From: Sphingomonas faeni
GTDB lineage: Bacteria > Pseudomonadota > Alphaproteobacteria > Sphingomonadales > Sphingomonadaceae
Direction: 5' to 3'
DNA: 64,000 nt
Assembly (NCBI RefSeq): GCF_003053745.1
Contig: NZ_QAYE01000008.1
Span: forward strand, 124,001 to 188,000
Under the pieces are notes generated by a model. That model had not been told where the DNA came from, did not search any database, and saw nothing but the letters and a program-made list of their open reading frames with translations. The translations under genes were made by a program, and so were the position numbers. The number at the start of each line of letters is the position of its first letter. Position 1 is the stretch's first letter. Positions 1 through 7,912 of this stretch are shown here, in pieces.

Positions 1-673
1 AGTGCAACACATGATGCAGGATGGCGACGTCCGCTGCGGCATCAGCCATCGGCAACGCGTACAGATCGGCCTGGCGCAGTTCGGCATGCGTCATGTCATG
101 CAGCTTGGCCCGCGCGAGCCGCAGCATCTCCGAACTGCGATCGATCCCGAGCGCGACCGTCGCGCGTCCGCCGAACAGTTCGAGCATCCGCCCGGTGCCC
201 GTACCGATGTCGATCAGCGTGCCGACCGGCGCGTCGCCAAGCACGATGGCCATCGCCGCCTCGACCTCGCTGTCGGCGACGTGCAGCGACCGGATCGCGT
301 CCCACTCGTCGGCATGCCCCTCGAACCACGCCGCGGCACTCGCTGCCCGGTCCGCGCGCACCGCCGCAAGCCGCGCTGCATCCGCTACCGCCCAGTGATC
401 CGGCTCGGCCTTCGCCCAGACGTCGAGTGCGCCCGCGACCGGCTCGACCACGTCCGCAGACCCCAGCGCGACGAACACCCAGCTGCCTTCCTTGCGACGC
501 TCGGCAAGCCCGGCGTCGCACAGGATCTTCACATGGCGCGAGACACGCGGCTGGCTCTGCCCGAGTACCTGCGCGAGCTCGCCGACAGACAGCTCCATCC
601 GCCGCAACAGCGCGAGGATCCGCAACCGGGTCGCGTCCGCCAGAGCACGGAAGATTTCGAGCGCCATCGTCAT
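1..673 (-). CDS. ArsR-family regulator fused to SAM-dependent methyltransferase (SahR-like), truncated by window edge
   Basis: The minus frame opens with ATG at 673 (MTMALEIFRALADATRLRIL) and has no stop before base 1, so the C-terminus is missing. Residues 1 to about 90 form an ArsR winged helix (LSVGELAQVLGQSQPRVSRHVK). From about residue 135 a class I methyltransferase begins, with SAM motif I VGTLIDIGTGTGRM. This two-domain architecture is known for SahR-type repressors, which respond to S-adenosylhomocysteine and control methionine-cycle genes such as metF and metH in Proteobacteria. That role is inferred here because the downstream genes are outside the window. A perfect palindrome lies directly upstream, consistent with autoregulation. 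Frames on the opposite strand over the same bases are codon-bias shadows. Confidence 0.85.
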   Translation of the reverse strand, partial: MTMALEIFRALADATRLRILALLRRMELSVGELAQVLGQSQPRVSRHVKILCDAGLAERRKEGSWVFVALGSADVVEPVAGALDVWAKAEPDHWAVADAARLAAVRADRAASAAAWFEGHADEWDAIRSLHVADSEVEAAMAIVLGDAPVGTLIDIGTGTGRMLELFGGRATVALGIDRSSEMLRLARAKLHDMTHAELRQADLYALPMADAAADVAILHHVLH

Positions 674-680
674 GCGAGGA

Positions 681-702
681 CATATAAAGAATTCTTTATA
701 TG
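681..702. promoter_or_regulatory. 22-bp perfect palindrome, likely operator of the ArsR/SahR-like regulator
   Basis: CATATAAAGAA is followed immediately by its exact reverse complement. It starts 8 bases upstream of the ATG at 673 and is strikingly AT-rich within GC-rich DNA. Position, symmetry and the adjacent ArsR-type gene make it a likely autoregulatory operator overlapping the promoter and leader. Binding is inferred, not shown. Confidence 0.75.
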
Positions 703-865
703 AGGTCAACGCAGGCGTGCGCGTCCTCGATATCGGCATATGTGCCCGCGACTTATCGCATCGCGCGAGATCGTGACGGATCGGAAACGCTTTGTCCGCG
801 TTCGATTGCGCTATGGGCTGGGCATTACCCGGTCCACAAGACGACATCCACGGGAGTAGATACCT

Positions 866-1237
866 ATGAAGAAGTTCCTGATCCCCGCCCTCGCCCTGAC
901 CGCCGGCCTCGCAGCCTGCAGCAACAACGCGCAGGACCAGACTGCGCAAGCCGCCAACGCGATCGCCGCCGATGCGAGCGCGACCACGGCCAATGCCGTC
1001 GACGACGTCAGCGCCGCCAGCGATCGCGCGCTTGGCTCGGCCGAGCGTTCGCTCGACAATGCCGGTGCCAAGATCGACAACTCGACCGATCACCTCGACG
1101 CCAAGGCCGACCGCGCCGGTGACCGGATCGAAGCCGGTGCAGACCGTGCGGGTGCTGCCATCAGCAACGGTGCGGACCGTGCCGCCGACGCCACCGGCAA
1201 CGCGCTGACCCGCGCCGGCAACGCGATCAAGGACTAA
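866..1237 (+). CDS. Small Ala/Asp/Asn-rich lipoprotein
   Basis: This 123-aa protein has a lipoprotein signal, MKKFLIPALALTAGLAAC, with lipobox LAAC giving a lipidated Cys at residue 18. The mature part is low complexity (A, D, N, R) with repeats of the type ADRAGDRIEAGADRAG, likely a long amphipathic helix like LEA or apolipoprotein-like proteins. No enzymatic motif is visible. A Shine-Dalgarno (GGGAG) lies 9 bases before the ATG. A smaller protein of similar style is at 20,362. Envelope location is supported by the signal; the function is unknown. Confidence 0.8.
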   Translation: MKKFLIPALALTAGLAACSNNAQDQTAQAANAIAADASATTANAVDDVSAASDRALGSAERSLDNAGAKIDNSTDHLDAKADRAGDRIEAGADRAGAAISNGADRAADATGNALTRAGNAIKD

Positions 1238-1268
1238 GCCTTGCCAAGGCGCCCCCACTTATCCGTCA

Positions 1269-1334
1269 CCCCAGCTAACGCTGGGGACTCCCGGTTCGGA
1301 TCACGACGACCGTTCCGGGGGAACGCTAGCGTTC
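1269..1334. repeat. REP-like palindromic unit
   Basis: The segment holds a hairpin CCCCAGC-TAAC-GCTGGGG (1269-1286) and a 14-base perfect palindrome GAACGCTAGCGTTC (1321-1334), joined by partly complementary sequence. It resembles the short extragenic palindromes scattered in sphingomonad genomes and lies between two small lipoprotein genes. Confidence 0.55.
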
Positions 1335-1351
1335 GCTGGCACGACGGCGTG

Positions 1352-1552
1352 ATGGTGGGGGCGCTGCTTGCTATCTCAGCGCTCGCGGCGTGTTCGCCCG
1401 CGAGCGAACCCGGCGCAGTCACCGCCGACGAAGCGCACCAGTTGAACGAAGCCGCCGCGATGCTCGATGCGAACAGTGTCGACCTGAACGCGGTCGCCGC
1501 CGCTCCTGAAGATACCGAACTCCCCTCGAATCAAAGCGATCAGACCCGATGA
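1352..1552 (+). CDS. Small lipoprotein coupled to aldo/keto reductase
   Basis: The protein is 66 aa: MVGALLAISALAAC is a short signal with lipobox LAAC, followed by an acidic Asn/Ala-rich tail. The start was placed at ATG 1352 (GTG 1349 is possible) because the reading frame further upstream lies in the palindromic repeat at 1269-1334 and would give a non-signal extension. Its TGA overlaps the next gene's ATG (ATGA at 1549), so translation of the reductase is probably coupled. No known family was recognised. Confidence 0.6.
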   Translation: MVGALLAISALAACSPASEPGAVTADEAHQLNEAAAMLDANSVDLNAVAAAPEDTELPSNQSDQTR

Positions 1553-2496
1553 CCCTCCGCCGCCTCGGCTCGACCGATCTGAAGATCGCCCCGCTCGTCC
1601 TCGGCGGCAACGTGTTCGGCTGGACCGCCGACCGCGCCGCCAGCTTCGCCGTGCTCGATGCATTTGTCGCGGGCGGCGGCACGATGATCGACACCGCGGA
1701 CGTCTATTCGGCCTGGGTCGACGGCCATCAGGGCGGCGAATCCGAAAGCATGATCGGCGAATGGCTGAAGGCCAGCGGCAAGCGCGACGATGTCCTGATC
1801 GCGACCAAGGTCGGCATGCTCCCCGGCGAAGGCGGCGAGAAGCTCGCCCCCGCGCGCATCGCCGCCGCCGCCGAAGCCTCGCTGAAGCGCCTCGGTACCG
1901 ATCGCATCGACCTCTATTACGCGCACCAGGACGACGAGTCGCAGAAGCAGGAGGCTGTCCTCGAAGCGTTCGGCAAGCTGGTCGATGCGGGGAAAGTGCG
2001 CGTGATCGGCGCATCGAACTTCCATGCCGCTCGCCTGAAGTCGGCGGTCGAGGCTGCCAAGACGTCGGACCTGCCGCGCTATCATGTGCTCCAGCCCGAA
2101 TATAACCTCGTCAGCCGCACCAAGTTCGAGGGCGAATTGCAGGATTACTGCGTCACCGAGAACATCGGTGTGCTGCCCTATTACGGACTCGCCTCGGGCT
2201 TTCTCACCGGCAAGTACCGGACGAAGGACGATCTGGGCCAGAGCGTTCGCGGCGGTCGGATGGGCGAGTTGCTCGAAGGTACCGGCAAGGCAGTTCTCGA
2301 CGCGATGGACTCGGTCGTCGAAGCCACCGGCGCGACCCACGCGCAGGTAGCGCTGGCGTGGCTGATCGCACAGCCCGGCGTGACGGCGCCGATCGCAAGC
2401 GCCACGAGCGTGAAGCAGGTCGAAGACCTGTTGCCTGCGATGACGTTGGAACTGTCGAAGGACCAGCTGGACGCGCTGATGGTCTCTGGCGCCTGA
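1549..2496 (+). CDS. Aldo/keto reductase family oxidoreductase
   Basis: At 315 aa it is the usual length for an AKR (beta/alpha)8 barrel. The catalytic tetrad is visible: D and Y in MIDTADVYSAW, K in LIATKVG, and H in YYAHQDD. The C-terminal NADPH-binding stretch (PIASATSVKQVEDLL) is typical. It presumably reduces carbonyl compounds with NADPH in the cytosol; the substrate is unknown. It overlaps the upstream lipoprotein by 4 bases and is followed by a palindromic element. Confidence 0.9.
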   Translation: MTLRRLGSTDLKIAPLVLGGNVFGWTADRAASFAVLDAFVAGGGTMIDTADVYSAWVDGHQGGESESMIGEWLKASGKRDDVLIATKVGMLPGEGGEKLAPARIAAAAEASLKRLGTDRIDLYYAHQDDESQKQEAVLEAFGKLVDAGKVRVIGASNFHAARLKSAVEAAKTSDLPRYHVLQPEYNLVSRTKFEGELQDYCVTENIGVLPYYGLASGFLTGKYRTKDDLGQSVRGGRMGELLEGTGKAVLDAMDSVVEATGATHAQVALAWLIAQPGVTAPIASATSVKQVEDLLPAMTLELSKDQLDALMVSGA

Positions 2497-2502
2497 CCAC
2501 TT

Positions 2503-2628
2503 GATCCTCCCCCGGCAGGGGGAGGTGTCGTTGAAGGTGACGGAGGGGGAGGACACGGAACGGTAGTTTCCCTTTCCTCCCCCTCCGTCAGGCAAGCGCC
2601 TACCACCTCCCCCTTGCGGGGGAGGATC
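2503..2628. repeat. ~125-bp palindromic element, copy A
   Basis: The outer ends are inverted (GATCCTCCCCC and GGGGGAGGATC). Inside, two hairpin arms (GGTGACGGAGGGGGAGG and CCTCCCCCTCCGTCAGGC) flank a short centre with ACGGAAC. The whole element can fold into a long nested stem. An inverted second copy is at 8840-8963. It fills the gap between convergent genes and may act as a bidirectional terminator or be a mobile REP/MITE-like unit. Confidence 0.75.
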
Positions 2629-2630
2629 GT

Positions 2631-4019
2631 TTAATCCCCCGCAAACGTCAGCGCGGACGTCTTTCGCTCCCGCTCGTTGATCAGCAGCGCCCGGCCGGCC
2701 GGCGCGACCGAACGCTGCGGGCAATCGTTGCGGAAACAGGCGCGACAGCCGAGCCCGATCGGCATCGCCCTCCCCGCCAGATCGAAGCCACTCGCCGCCG
2801 CCAGCACACCCGCCTGCGCCGCCGCGACGCCGAGGCCGATCGCGAACTCTGCATGCACTGCGCCAAAGCGGCTGCCCTGCGGCGTCACGGTGCGCGCCAT
2901 CGTCAGCCAGCGCGCACCGTCCTCCAGTTCGACCAGCTGCACCATCAGGCTGCCCGGGCGGTCGAACGCATGATGCAGCCGCCACAGCGGACAGCGCCCG
3001 TCCGCCTCGACCAGCGCCGCGCCGCTGGCGCCGGGATAGCGCTTCGACGCCTGCCCCGCGCGGTCGATCCGGATCATGAAGAAGGGCAAGCCGCGTGCGC
3101 CGACGCGCTGCAACGTCGTCAGCCGGTGCGCGACCTGTTCGAAGCCAGCACCGAACCGGCGTTGCAACAGCTCGATGTCGTACCCCGTAGTCTCGCATCC
3201 ACGGAGGAACCGGGCGTAGGGCATCATCAGCGCGGCGGCGAAATACCCGAGGAGGTGACGGCGATAGAGCCTTTCCGCCGCGCGATCGGTGAACCCTGCG
3301 CCTTTGGCGAGCGCATCGATCTCCGCCTTCGCCTCGATCTGGCCGAGCTGGAACGCGACCGCGAACGTGCGCGAGGCCGGGTCGAGCATCTCGCTCAGCT
3401 GCAACTGGCGCGCGTGCAGATCGAGGCGGCGCAACGTGTCGGGGAGCACGTCGGCGGGCAGCACCCGGATCGTCAGGCCGTGCTTGGCGCGTAACCGCTC
3501 GGCGATAGCGCCGTAGAGATCGCCTGCGCCGAGCCGCAATTCGTCGGCCAGCGCTTCGGCCGCCGCGTCGAGATCGGCAAAATGATTGCGCCAACGCTCG
3601 ATCTCGCGACGGACGAGCGTGACCGGATCGTCGCCCGCCTCGACCACCGCGCCGCCGCCGATTCGGTCGAACACGCGGGCGAACGCCGCCGCACCGCCGG
3701 GGGCACTGGCGAGCCATTCCTCGACTTCGTTGCGGTCGATCTCCAGGTCGGCGAACATCGGGTCGGCCAGCCGTCGCCGGATCGCATCCGCGCCGCCACC
3801 CGGTTCGCCCGCCGCGAGCGAGCGCGGATCGAAGTCGAAGCTCTCGGCGAGCTTGATCAGCAGCGTCGCGGAGATCGGCCGCTGGTTGCGCTCGACGAGG
3901 TTGAGATAGCTCGGGCTGATCGCCAGCATGTCGGCCATCGCCGCCTGCGTCAGCCCCGCCCCGCGCCGCAAGCGACGGATTGCATGCCCCGCCAGCAATT
4001 TCCGTTCCGCCACCAGCAA
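2631..4019 (-). CDS. XRE-family regulator with degenerate M78 (IrrE-like) and DUF2083 domains, ScfR/RamB-like
   Basis: The protein is 462 aa. An N-terminal XRE helix-turn-helix (about residues 10-65: GLTQAAMADMLAISPSYLNL) is followed by an IrrE/ImmA-type domain in which the HExxH zinc motif is replaced (AFQLGQIEA), so peptidase activity is unlikely. The C-terminal DUF2083-type domain carries the Cys-rich stretch GLGCRACFRNDC. Relatives regulate short-chain fatty acid, glyoxylate and methylcitrate metabolism and sense acyl-CoA-type ligands. The start is TTG at 4019, chosen for a GGAGGG ribosome site just upstream; GTG at 4013 is the alternative. It is divergent from the 54-aa gene at 4206. Confidence 0.85.
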   Translation of the reverse strand: MLVAERKLLAGHAIRRLRRGAGLTQAAMADMLAISPSYLNLVERNQRPISATLLIKLAESFDFDPRSLAAGEPGGGADAIRRRLADPMFADLEIDRNEVEEWLASAPGGAAAFARVFDRIGGGAVVEAGDDPVTLVRREIERWRNHFADLDAAAEALADELRLGAGDLYGAIAERLRAKHGLTIRVLPADVLPDTLRRLDLHARQLQLSEMLDPASRTFAVAFQLGQIEAKAEIDALAKGAGFTDRAAERLYRRHLLGYFAAALMMPYARFLRGCETTGYDIELLQRRFGAGFEQVAHRLTTLQRVGARGLPFFMIRIDRAGQASKRYPGASGAALVEADGRCPLWRLHHAFDRPGSLMVQLVELEDGARWLTMARTVTPQGSRFGAVHAEFAIGLGVAAAQAGVLAAASGFDLAGRAMPIGLGCRACFRNDCPQRSVAPAGRALLINERERKTSALTFAGD

Positions 4020-4205
4020 ACCCTCCTGTCACGATGTTTACAGAACGACACTGGTTGCACAAGCTCGGCGGACAGCACGACGTTGTTGCGGCTCGGGACG
4101 GACTTCCAACGTACCGACCTCGAACGCTATTGCCTGTGCATCGCCTCTCTCGGCGCACGATCGGTGTAAAGAGAGAGACAAGACGATCATTGAAGGAGGC
4201 AAGCC

Positions 4206-4370
4206 ATGCAGACGACCACCGAACAACCCCGCGCCCGCGCCGTCTTCTCGACCAACGATTTCGCGCTGATGAAGGAAGTGCTCGGCGAGATGATCAGCAA
4301 GACCTCGATCGACGACGAACGGCTGACGCGGATGAGTGCGCTGTACCACCGCCTCGGCCGGCTCGGCTAA
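4206..4370 (+). CDS. Small conserved-looking 54-aa protein
   Basis: ATG at 4206 is preceded by a strong ribosome-binding site (GAAGGAGGC). The protein (MQTTTEQPRARAVFSTNDFA...) is mostly helical and charged, ends in YHRLGRLG, and has no signal or membrane segment. I do not recognise the family. It is divergent from the ScfR/RamB-like regulator across a 186-base gap, so it may be a target of that regulator. Confidence 0.65.
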   Translation: MQTTTEQPRARAVFSTNDFALMKEVLGEMISKTSIDDERLTRMSALYHRLGRLG

Positions 4371-4454
4371 ACCGCTTCACACAGTTTCCTGGGGAGGAAA
4401 GGATCCCGCCGGTGGCTCGTCCACCGGCGGGTATTCCTGTTTCTTCCGACTTCA

Positions 4455-4562
4455 CCCCTCCCTGAAAGGGAGGGGTTGGGGGTGGGTCGGCCAGCTCGTG
4501 TCGCGCCGGGTCGAGAAATGCGGAAACCTACCCACCCCCAGCCCCTCCCTTTCAGGGAGGGG
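4455..4562. repeat. Nested palindromic repeat, second family
   Basis: Each end is itself a hairpin (CCCCTCCCT-GAA-AGGGAGGGG-like). The two halves are inverted copies of each other, extending into GGGGGTGGGT and ACCCACCCCC. The element is about 108 bp and distinct in sequence from the pair at 2503 and 8840. It lies between the 54-aa gene and the cation transporter. Confidence 0.7.
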
Positions 4563-4627
4563 GGAAGGGAGATTTGCGTTCAAATTCCGCCCCTTTCCAA
4601 CCGCATCCCCTCGTGTAGGACGGCCAC

Positions 4628-5614
4628 ATGGCCAAGACACTGACCGCTCGCATCAAGGACGACATCGTCCTCTATGGCGCCCTCGCCGCCAATCTCGGGA
4701 TCGGCGTGGCGAAATTCGTCGCCGCCGGGATGACCGGATCGTCGTCGATGCTGACCGAAGGCTTCCACTCGGTGGTCGACAGCGGCAACCAGGTGTTGCT
4801 GCTCTACGGCCAGAAAAAGGCCAAGCGCCCCGCTGACGAAGCGCACCCGTTCGGCTATGGTCGCGAATTGTATTTCTGGGCGTTCGTCGTCGCAATCCTG
4901 ATCTTCGCGATAGGCGCGGGCGTGTCGATCTTCGAGGGCTGGCGACACATCCAGGAGCCCGAGCCGCTTACCAGTCCGACCGTTAACTATGTCGTCCTCG
5001 TGATCTCGTTCGCGCTCGAGGGCAGCAGCTGGACGATTGCGGTGCGGGAGTTCTCGAAGTCGAAGGGCGACATGGGCTGGTGGCAGGCGATCCACCGGTC
5101 GAAGGACCCCGCCGGTTTCATCGTGCTGTTCGAGGATTCCGCGGCGCTGGCGGGACTCGTCATCGCCGGGATCGGCATCTGGGCGAGCCATGCGTTCAAC
5201 GATCCGCGGATCGACGGTGCCGCCTCGATCGCGATCGGCCTGATCCTCGCGCTGGTCGCGGTGCTGCTCGCGCGCGAATCTAAGGGCCTGCTGATCGGCG
5301 AGCGCGCCGACCCGGCCGTGATCGCGACGATCCGCAAGATCGTGTCCGCGCATCCGGCGATCGTCTCGGTCAACCACGTCCGCACGATCCACACCGCGCC
5401 CGAAAGCATCTTCGCGGCGATCAGCGCGGACTTCGACGATTCGGTGACGATGGGCGACGGCGAGACGCTGATCGAGGCGATGGAGAGCGAATTGCGGGTG
5501 GCTATCCCGATGCTCTCCTCGATCTATATTCGACCAGAGAAGCGCGAGAACGCGACGCTTGCCGCATCCGCTTCGCCTGCCCCGGCGACCGCACAAAATA
5601 CTACGCAAATCTGA
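4628..5614 (+). CDS. Cation diffusion facilitator (CDF) family transporter
   Basis: This 328-aa inner-membrane protein has about six transmembrane helices. The TM2 metal-site pattern H47-x3-D51 (EGFHSVVD) is clear, and the loop HPFGYGRELYFW is typical of CDF proteins. In TM5 the metal residues appear as FEDSAALAG, recalling the ZnT9/SLC30A9-like branch rather than canonical ZitB. The C-terminal cytoplasmic domain (about 215-310) contains NHVRTIHTAP. The likely role is proton-coupled export of Zn2+ or another divalent ion. It is monocistronic and preceded by a palindromic repeat. Confidence 0.88.
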   Translation: MAKTLTARIKDDIVLYGALAANLGIGVAKFVAAGMTGSSSMLTEGFHSVVDSGNQVLLLYGQKKAKRPADEAHPFGYGRELYFWAFVVAILIFAIGAGVSIFEGWRHIQEPEPLTSPTVNYVVLVISFALEGSSWTIAVREFSKSKGDMGWWQAIHRSKDPAGFIVLFEDSAALAGLVIAGIGIWASHAFNDPRIDGAASIAIGLILALVAVLLARESKGLLIGERADPAVIATIRKIVSAHPAIVSVNHVRTIHTAPESIFAAISADFDDSVTMGDGETLIEAMESELRVAIPMLSSIYIRPEKRENATLAASASPAPATAQNTTQI

Positions 5615-5670
5615 TCTAAATCAGACTCATCACACTGGTAAGGCTCGACATTCCAAAATAATATTGGGGG

Positions 5671-6303
5671 ATGAGACCGCTACTTCGGCTGATCGCCCTG
5701 CTCTGCCTGTGCCTGGGATACGCGCTCCCCGCACAGGCGGCCGTCACCATCACCTTCTGGAGCCACGAGCTCGGCAACAGCTTCCCGCACGCGTTCTTCA
5801 CGTTGCGCGGGATACCCGATGCAGGCGGCCCACCGGTCGACGCCAACGCCGGCTTCACCGCGAAATCGGTTTCGCCGGCGCTGTTGATGGGTCCGGTAGC
5901 AGGCAAGCTCGACATCGCCAGGCCGGGATATGTCGCGAGCAGCGATGCGCAATTCTCGGTCGTGATGAGCGACACGCAATACAACGCGGTGTTGCGGCTG
6001 GTCGACGCCTGGAGTGAAGGCAAGCCCGACAGCGTCTACCGCCTATCGGATCACAATTGCGTGACGTTCGTGAAGGAAGCGGCGCGGATCGTCGGGCTGT
6101 CGGGGCTGGACCAACCCAAGCTGATGAAGAAGCCACGTTCGTACCTGAAGGCCGTCGGCGCCGCGAATGCCGGTCGCGTCATACCGGTCGGGCTACACGG
6201 CAAGGACTATCTCGCTAGCCTGCCGCCGATCTCACCGTCACAGGCAACCGCCTCCAACACAACGGCGGTCGTTGCCACGGCGGCACCAGTACCCTCCCAC
6301 TAA
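5671..6303 (+). CDS. Secreted protein of unknown function, possible papain-like fold
   Basis: The 210-aa protein has a clear signal peptide (MRPLLRLIALLCLCLGYALPAQA). Two conserved-looking motifs stand out: an early His in FWSHELGNSFPHAFFTLRG and a later Cys in SDHNCVTFVKEAA. This His-then-Cys order with NCxTF resembles permuted NlpC/P60 or LRAT-like papain folds, but that is inference. The C-terminus is a Ser/Thr/Ala-rich tail. It is transcribed toward the DUF4893 gene, with the two stop codons overlapping. Confidence 0.7.
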   Translation: MRPLLRLIALLCLCLGYALPAQAAVTITFWSHELGNSFPHAFFTLRGIPDAGGPPVDANAGFTAKSVSPALLMGPVAGKLDIARPGYVASSDAQFSVVMSDTQYNAVLRLVDAWSEGKPDSVYRLSDHNCVTFVKEAARIVGLSGLDQPKLMKKPRSYLKAVGAANAGRVIPVGLHGKDYLASLPPISPSQATASNTTAVVATAAPVPSH

Positions 6304-6965
6304 GGCGCGGGGATCAGTTCGACCACGTCGAGGACCGACTCAAATCGCGGATAGGGGAGGACGACGCGCCACCGCCGCGTGCCGATCCGTTCGATCAAGC
6401 CGGCCATGTCGCGATTGGCGTCGCGACCATAGCGCATCGGGCGCTTTTCATCGCCGAGCTCCATCGTACCCAGAAATATCGCGCGCGACGCGGTGTCGAC
6501 GAAGACCGTGCCGACGGGGCGCTGCGATCCATCGACCTTGACCAGGCTGACGACATCGGTGTCGCCGTTCGAGTCTATTCGGCAAGCGAACCAGGCGGAT
6601 GCGCTGTATGTCGGGCCGATCCCACCACGCGCGCCGAGCTTGAACGTGCGGCACTGATAACTTCCGGCGGGCGGCAGGGCGTCGGCGAGCGCGTGGTCCG
6701 GATCGAACAATATCGGCTCGGCGGCAAGGTCCTTCGCGTCGACCTGTGCCAGCGCGGCCATCCATGCACCGCGCCAGCCCCGCAAACGCGCGCGATCAGC
6801 GACCGTGGCGACACGCCGCCAGTCGGAGTCGCGATCGGTATCGAGCGGCGACATGGCGCCCGAGCCGATCAACGCCGCGCTCGATGCGCTCGAACCGTAT
6901 CCCGCTAGTATGAGACAGGCCCCGGTGGCCAACCATGTCCGCTTCGTCGTCGACCGCGTATGCAT
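6300..6965 (-). CDS. DUF4893 domain-containing exported protein
   Basis: The 221-aa protein starts at ATG 6965, chosen because it gives a basic n-region and hydrophobic segment (WLATGACLILAGYG). The rest matches the DUF4893 pattern (DWRRVATVADRARLRGWRGAW, CRTFKLG, RPVGTVFVD). Where a lipobox Cys would be expected (LAG-C) there is Tyr (codon TAC), so the protein may be periplasmic rather than lipidated. The function of the family is unknown. Confidence 0.8.
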   Translation of the reverse strand: MHTRSTTKRTWLATGACLILAGYGSSASSAALIGSGAMSPLDTDRDSDWRRVATVADRARLRGWRGAWMAALAQVDAKDLAAEPILFDPDHALADALPPAGSYQCRTFKLGARGGIGPTYSASAWFACRIDSNGDTDVVSLVKVDGSQRPVGTVFVDTASRAIFLGTMELGDEKRPMRYGRDANRDMAGLIERIGTRRWRVVLPYPRFESVLDVVELIPAP

Positions 6966-7026
6966 ATCCGAAGCTAACCCGCTAACATGCCGTATTACAA
7001 TCATATTCTCGCACCACGGGGCACCA

Positions 7027-7812
7027 TTATGCCGCCGTCCAGCCGCCATCCATCGACAAATTGGCCCCGGTGATCGCCTTGGCCTCGTCGCGACACAGGA
7101 ACAGCGCGAACGCCGCGACCTGTTCGGGGGTGACGAATTCCTTGGTCGGTTGCGCGGCGAGCAGGACGTCGTTCATGACCTGATCACGAGTCATCCCGCG
7201 GGCCGCCATCGTGTCCGGGATCTGGTTCTCGACCAGCGGCGTCCAGACATAGCCCGGCGAGATGCAGTTGACGGTGATGCCGTCGGTCGCGGTTTCGAGC
7301 GCGATCGTTTTGGTGAGCCCGGCGATCGCGTGCTTGGCCATGACGTAGGCGGACTTGTTCGGGCTTGCGACCAGCGAGTGCGCGGACGCGGTCGAAATGA
7401 TCCGGCCCCAGCCCTTGGTGCGCATGTGCGGCACCGCGGCGCGCATCATGTGCCAAGCGGACGACAGGTTTATCGCGATGATCGCGTCGAACTTGTCGAT
7501 CGGGAAGTCGGCGATCCCGGCGACATGCTGGATGCCTGCATTGTTGACGACGATGTCGACGCTGCCGGTTTCGGCCGCTGCCCGCTCGACCATTGCGGCG
7601 ATCTGGTCGGGTTTGGTCATGTCGGCGGCGTCGTGGAGCGCGATCGCGCTGCTGGCCTGCGCCAACGCCGCCCGCTCACGTTCGATCACATCGGCATCGC
7701 CGAACCCGTTGAGCACCACTGCCGCGCCTTCGGCGGCGAACGCCTTTGCGTAGGCGAGCCCGATTCCCGACGTAGATCCGGTAATGACCGCGGTCTTGCC
7801 CTTCAGGAACAT
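7027..7812 (-). CDS. bdhA: 3-hydroxybutyrate dehydrogenase (short-chain dehydrogenase)
   Basis: The 261-aa classical SDR has the cofactor motif TGSTSGIG near residue 11, NNAGIQH, the catalytic Ser in ISTASAHS, and Tyr/Lys in SAYVMAKH. The stretches NGFGD and the C-terminal GANLSMDGGW are characteristic of bacterial D-3-hydroxybutyrate dehydrogenase. It interconverts 3-hydroxybutyrate and acetoacetate with NAD+ in polyhydroxybutyrate turnover. The start was placed at ATG 7812, directly before FLKGKTAVITG; the upstream frame is only an in-frame extension. It is divergent from the metalloprotease gene. Confidence 0.9.
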   Translation of the reverse strand: MFLKGKTAVITGSTSGIGLAYAKAFAAEGAAVVLNGFGDADVIERERAALAQASSAIALHDAADMTKPDQIAAMVERAAAETGSVDIVVNNAGIQHVAGIADFPIDKFDAIIAINLSSAWHMMRAAVPHMRTKGWGRIISTASAHSLVASPNKSAYVMAKHAIAGLTKTIALETATDGITVNCISPGYVWTPLVENQIPDTMAARGMTRDQVMNDVLLAAQPTKEFVTPEQVAAFALFLCRDEAKAITGANLSMDGGWTAA

Positions 7813-7912
7813 GCATACTCCCCCATCTTGGCGCAGCGTATTCTGCCGCCGTGCAACCCTAGCGCCACCTTGCGCATTTCGTTCCCGAGAAGAAACGAAA
7901 AGGGGCATATCC

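Noticed and set aside
2..703. Long plus-strand open frame at the left edge
   Set aside because: It is antisense to the ArsR-methyltransferase gene, whose domains are unmistakable; high GC keeps the opposite frame open.
1540..4158. 872-codon minus-strand frame across the reductase and regulator
   Set aside because: It has no recognisable domain, overlaps two well-supported genes in other frames and crosses the palindromic repeat.
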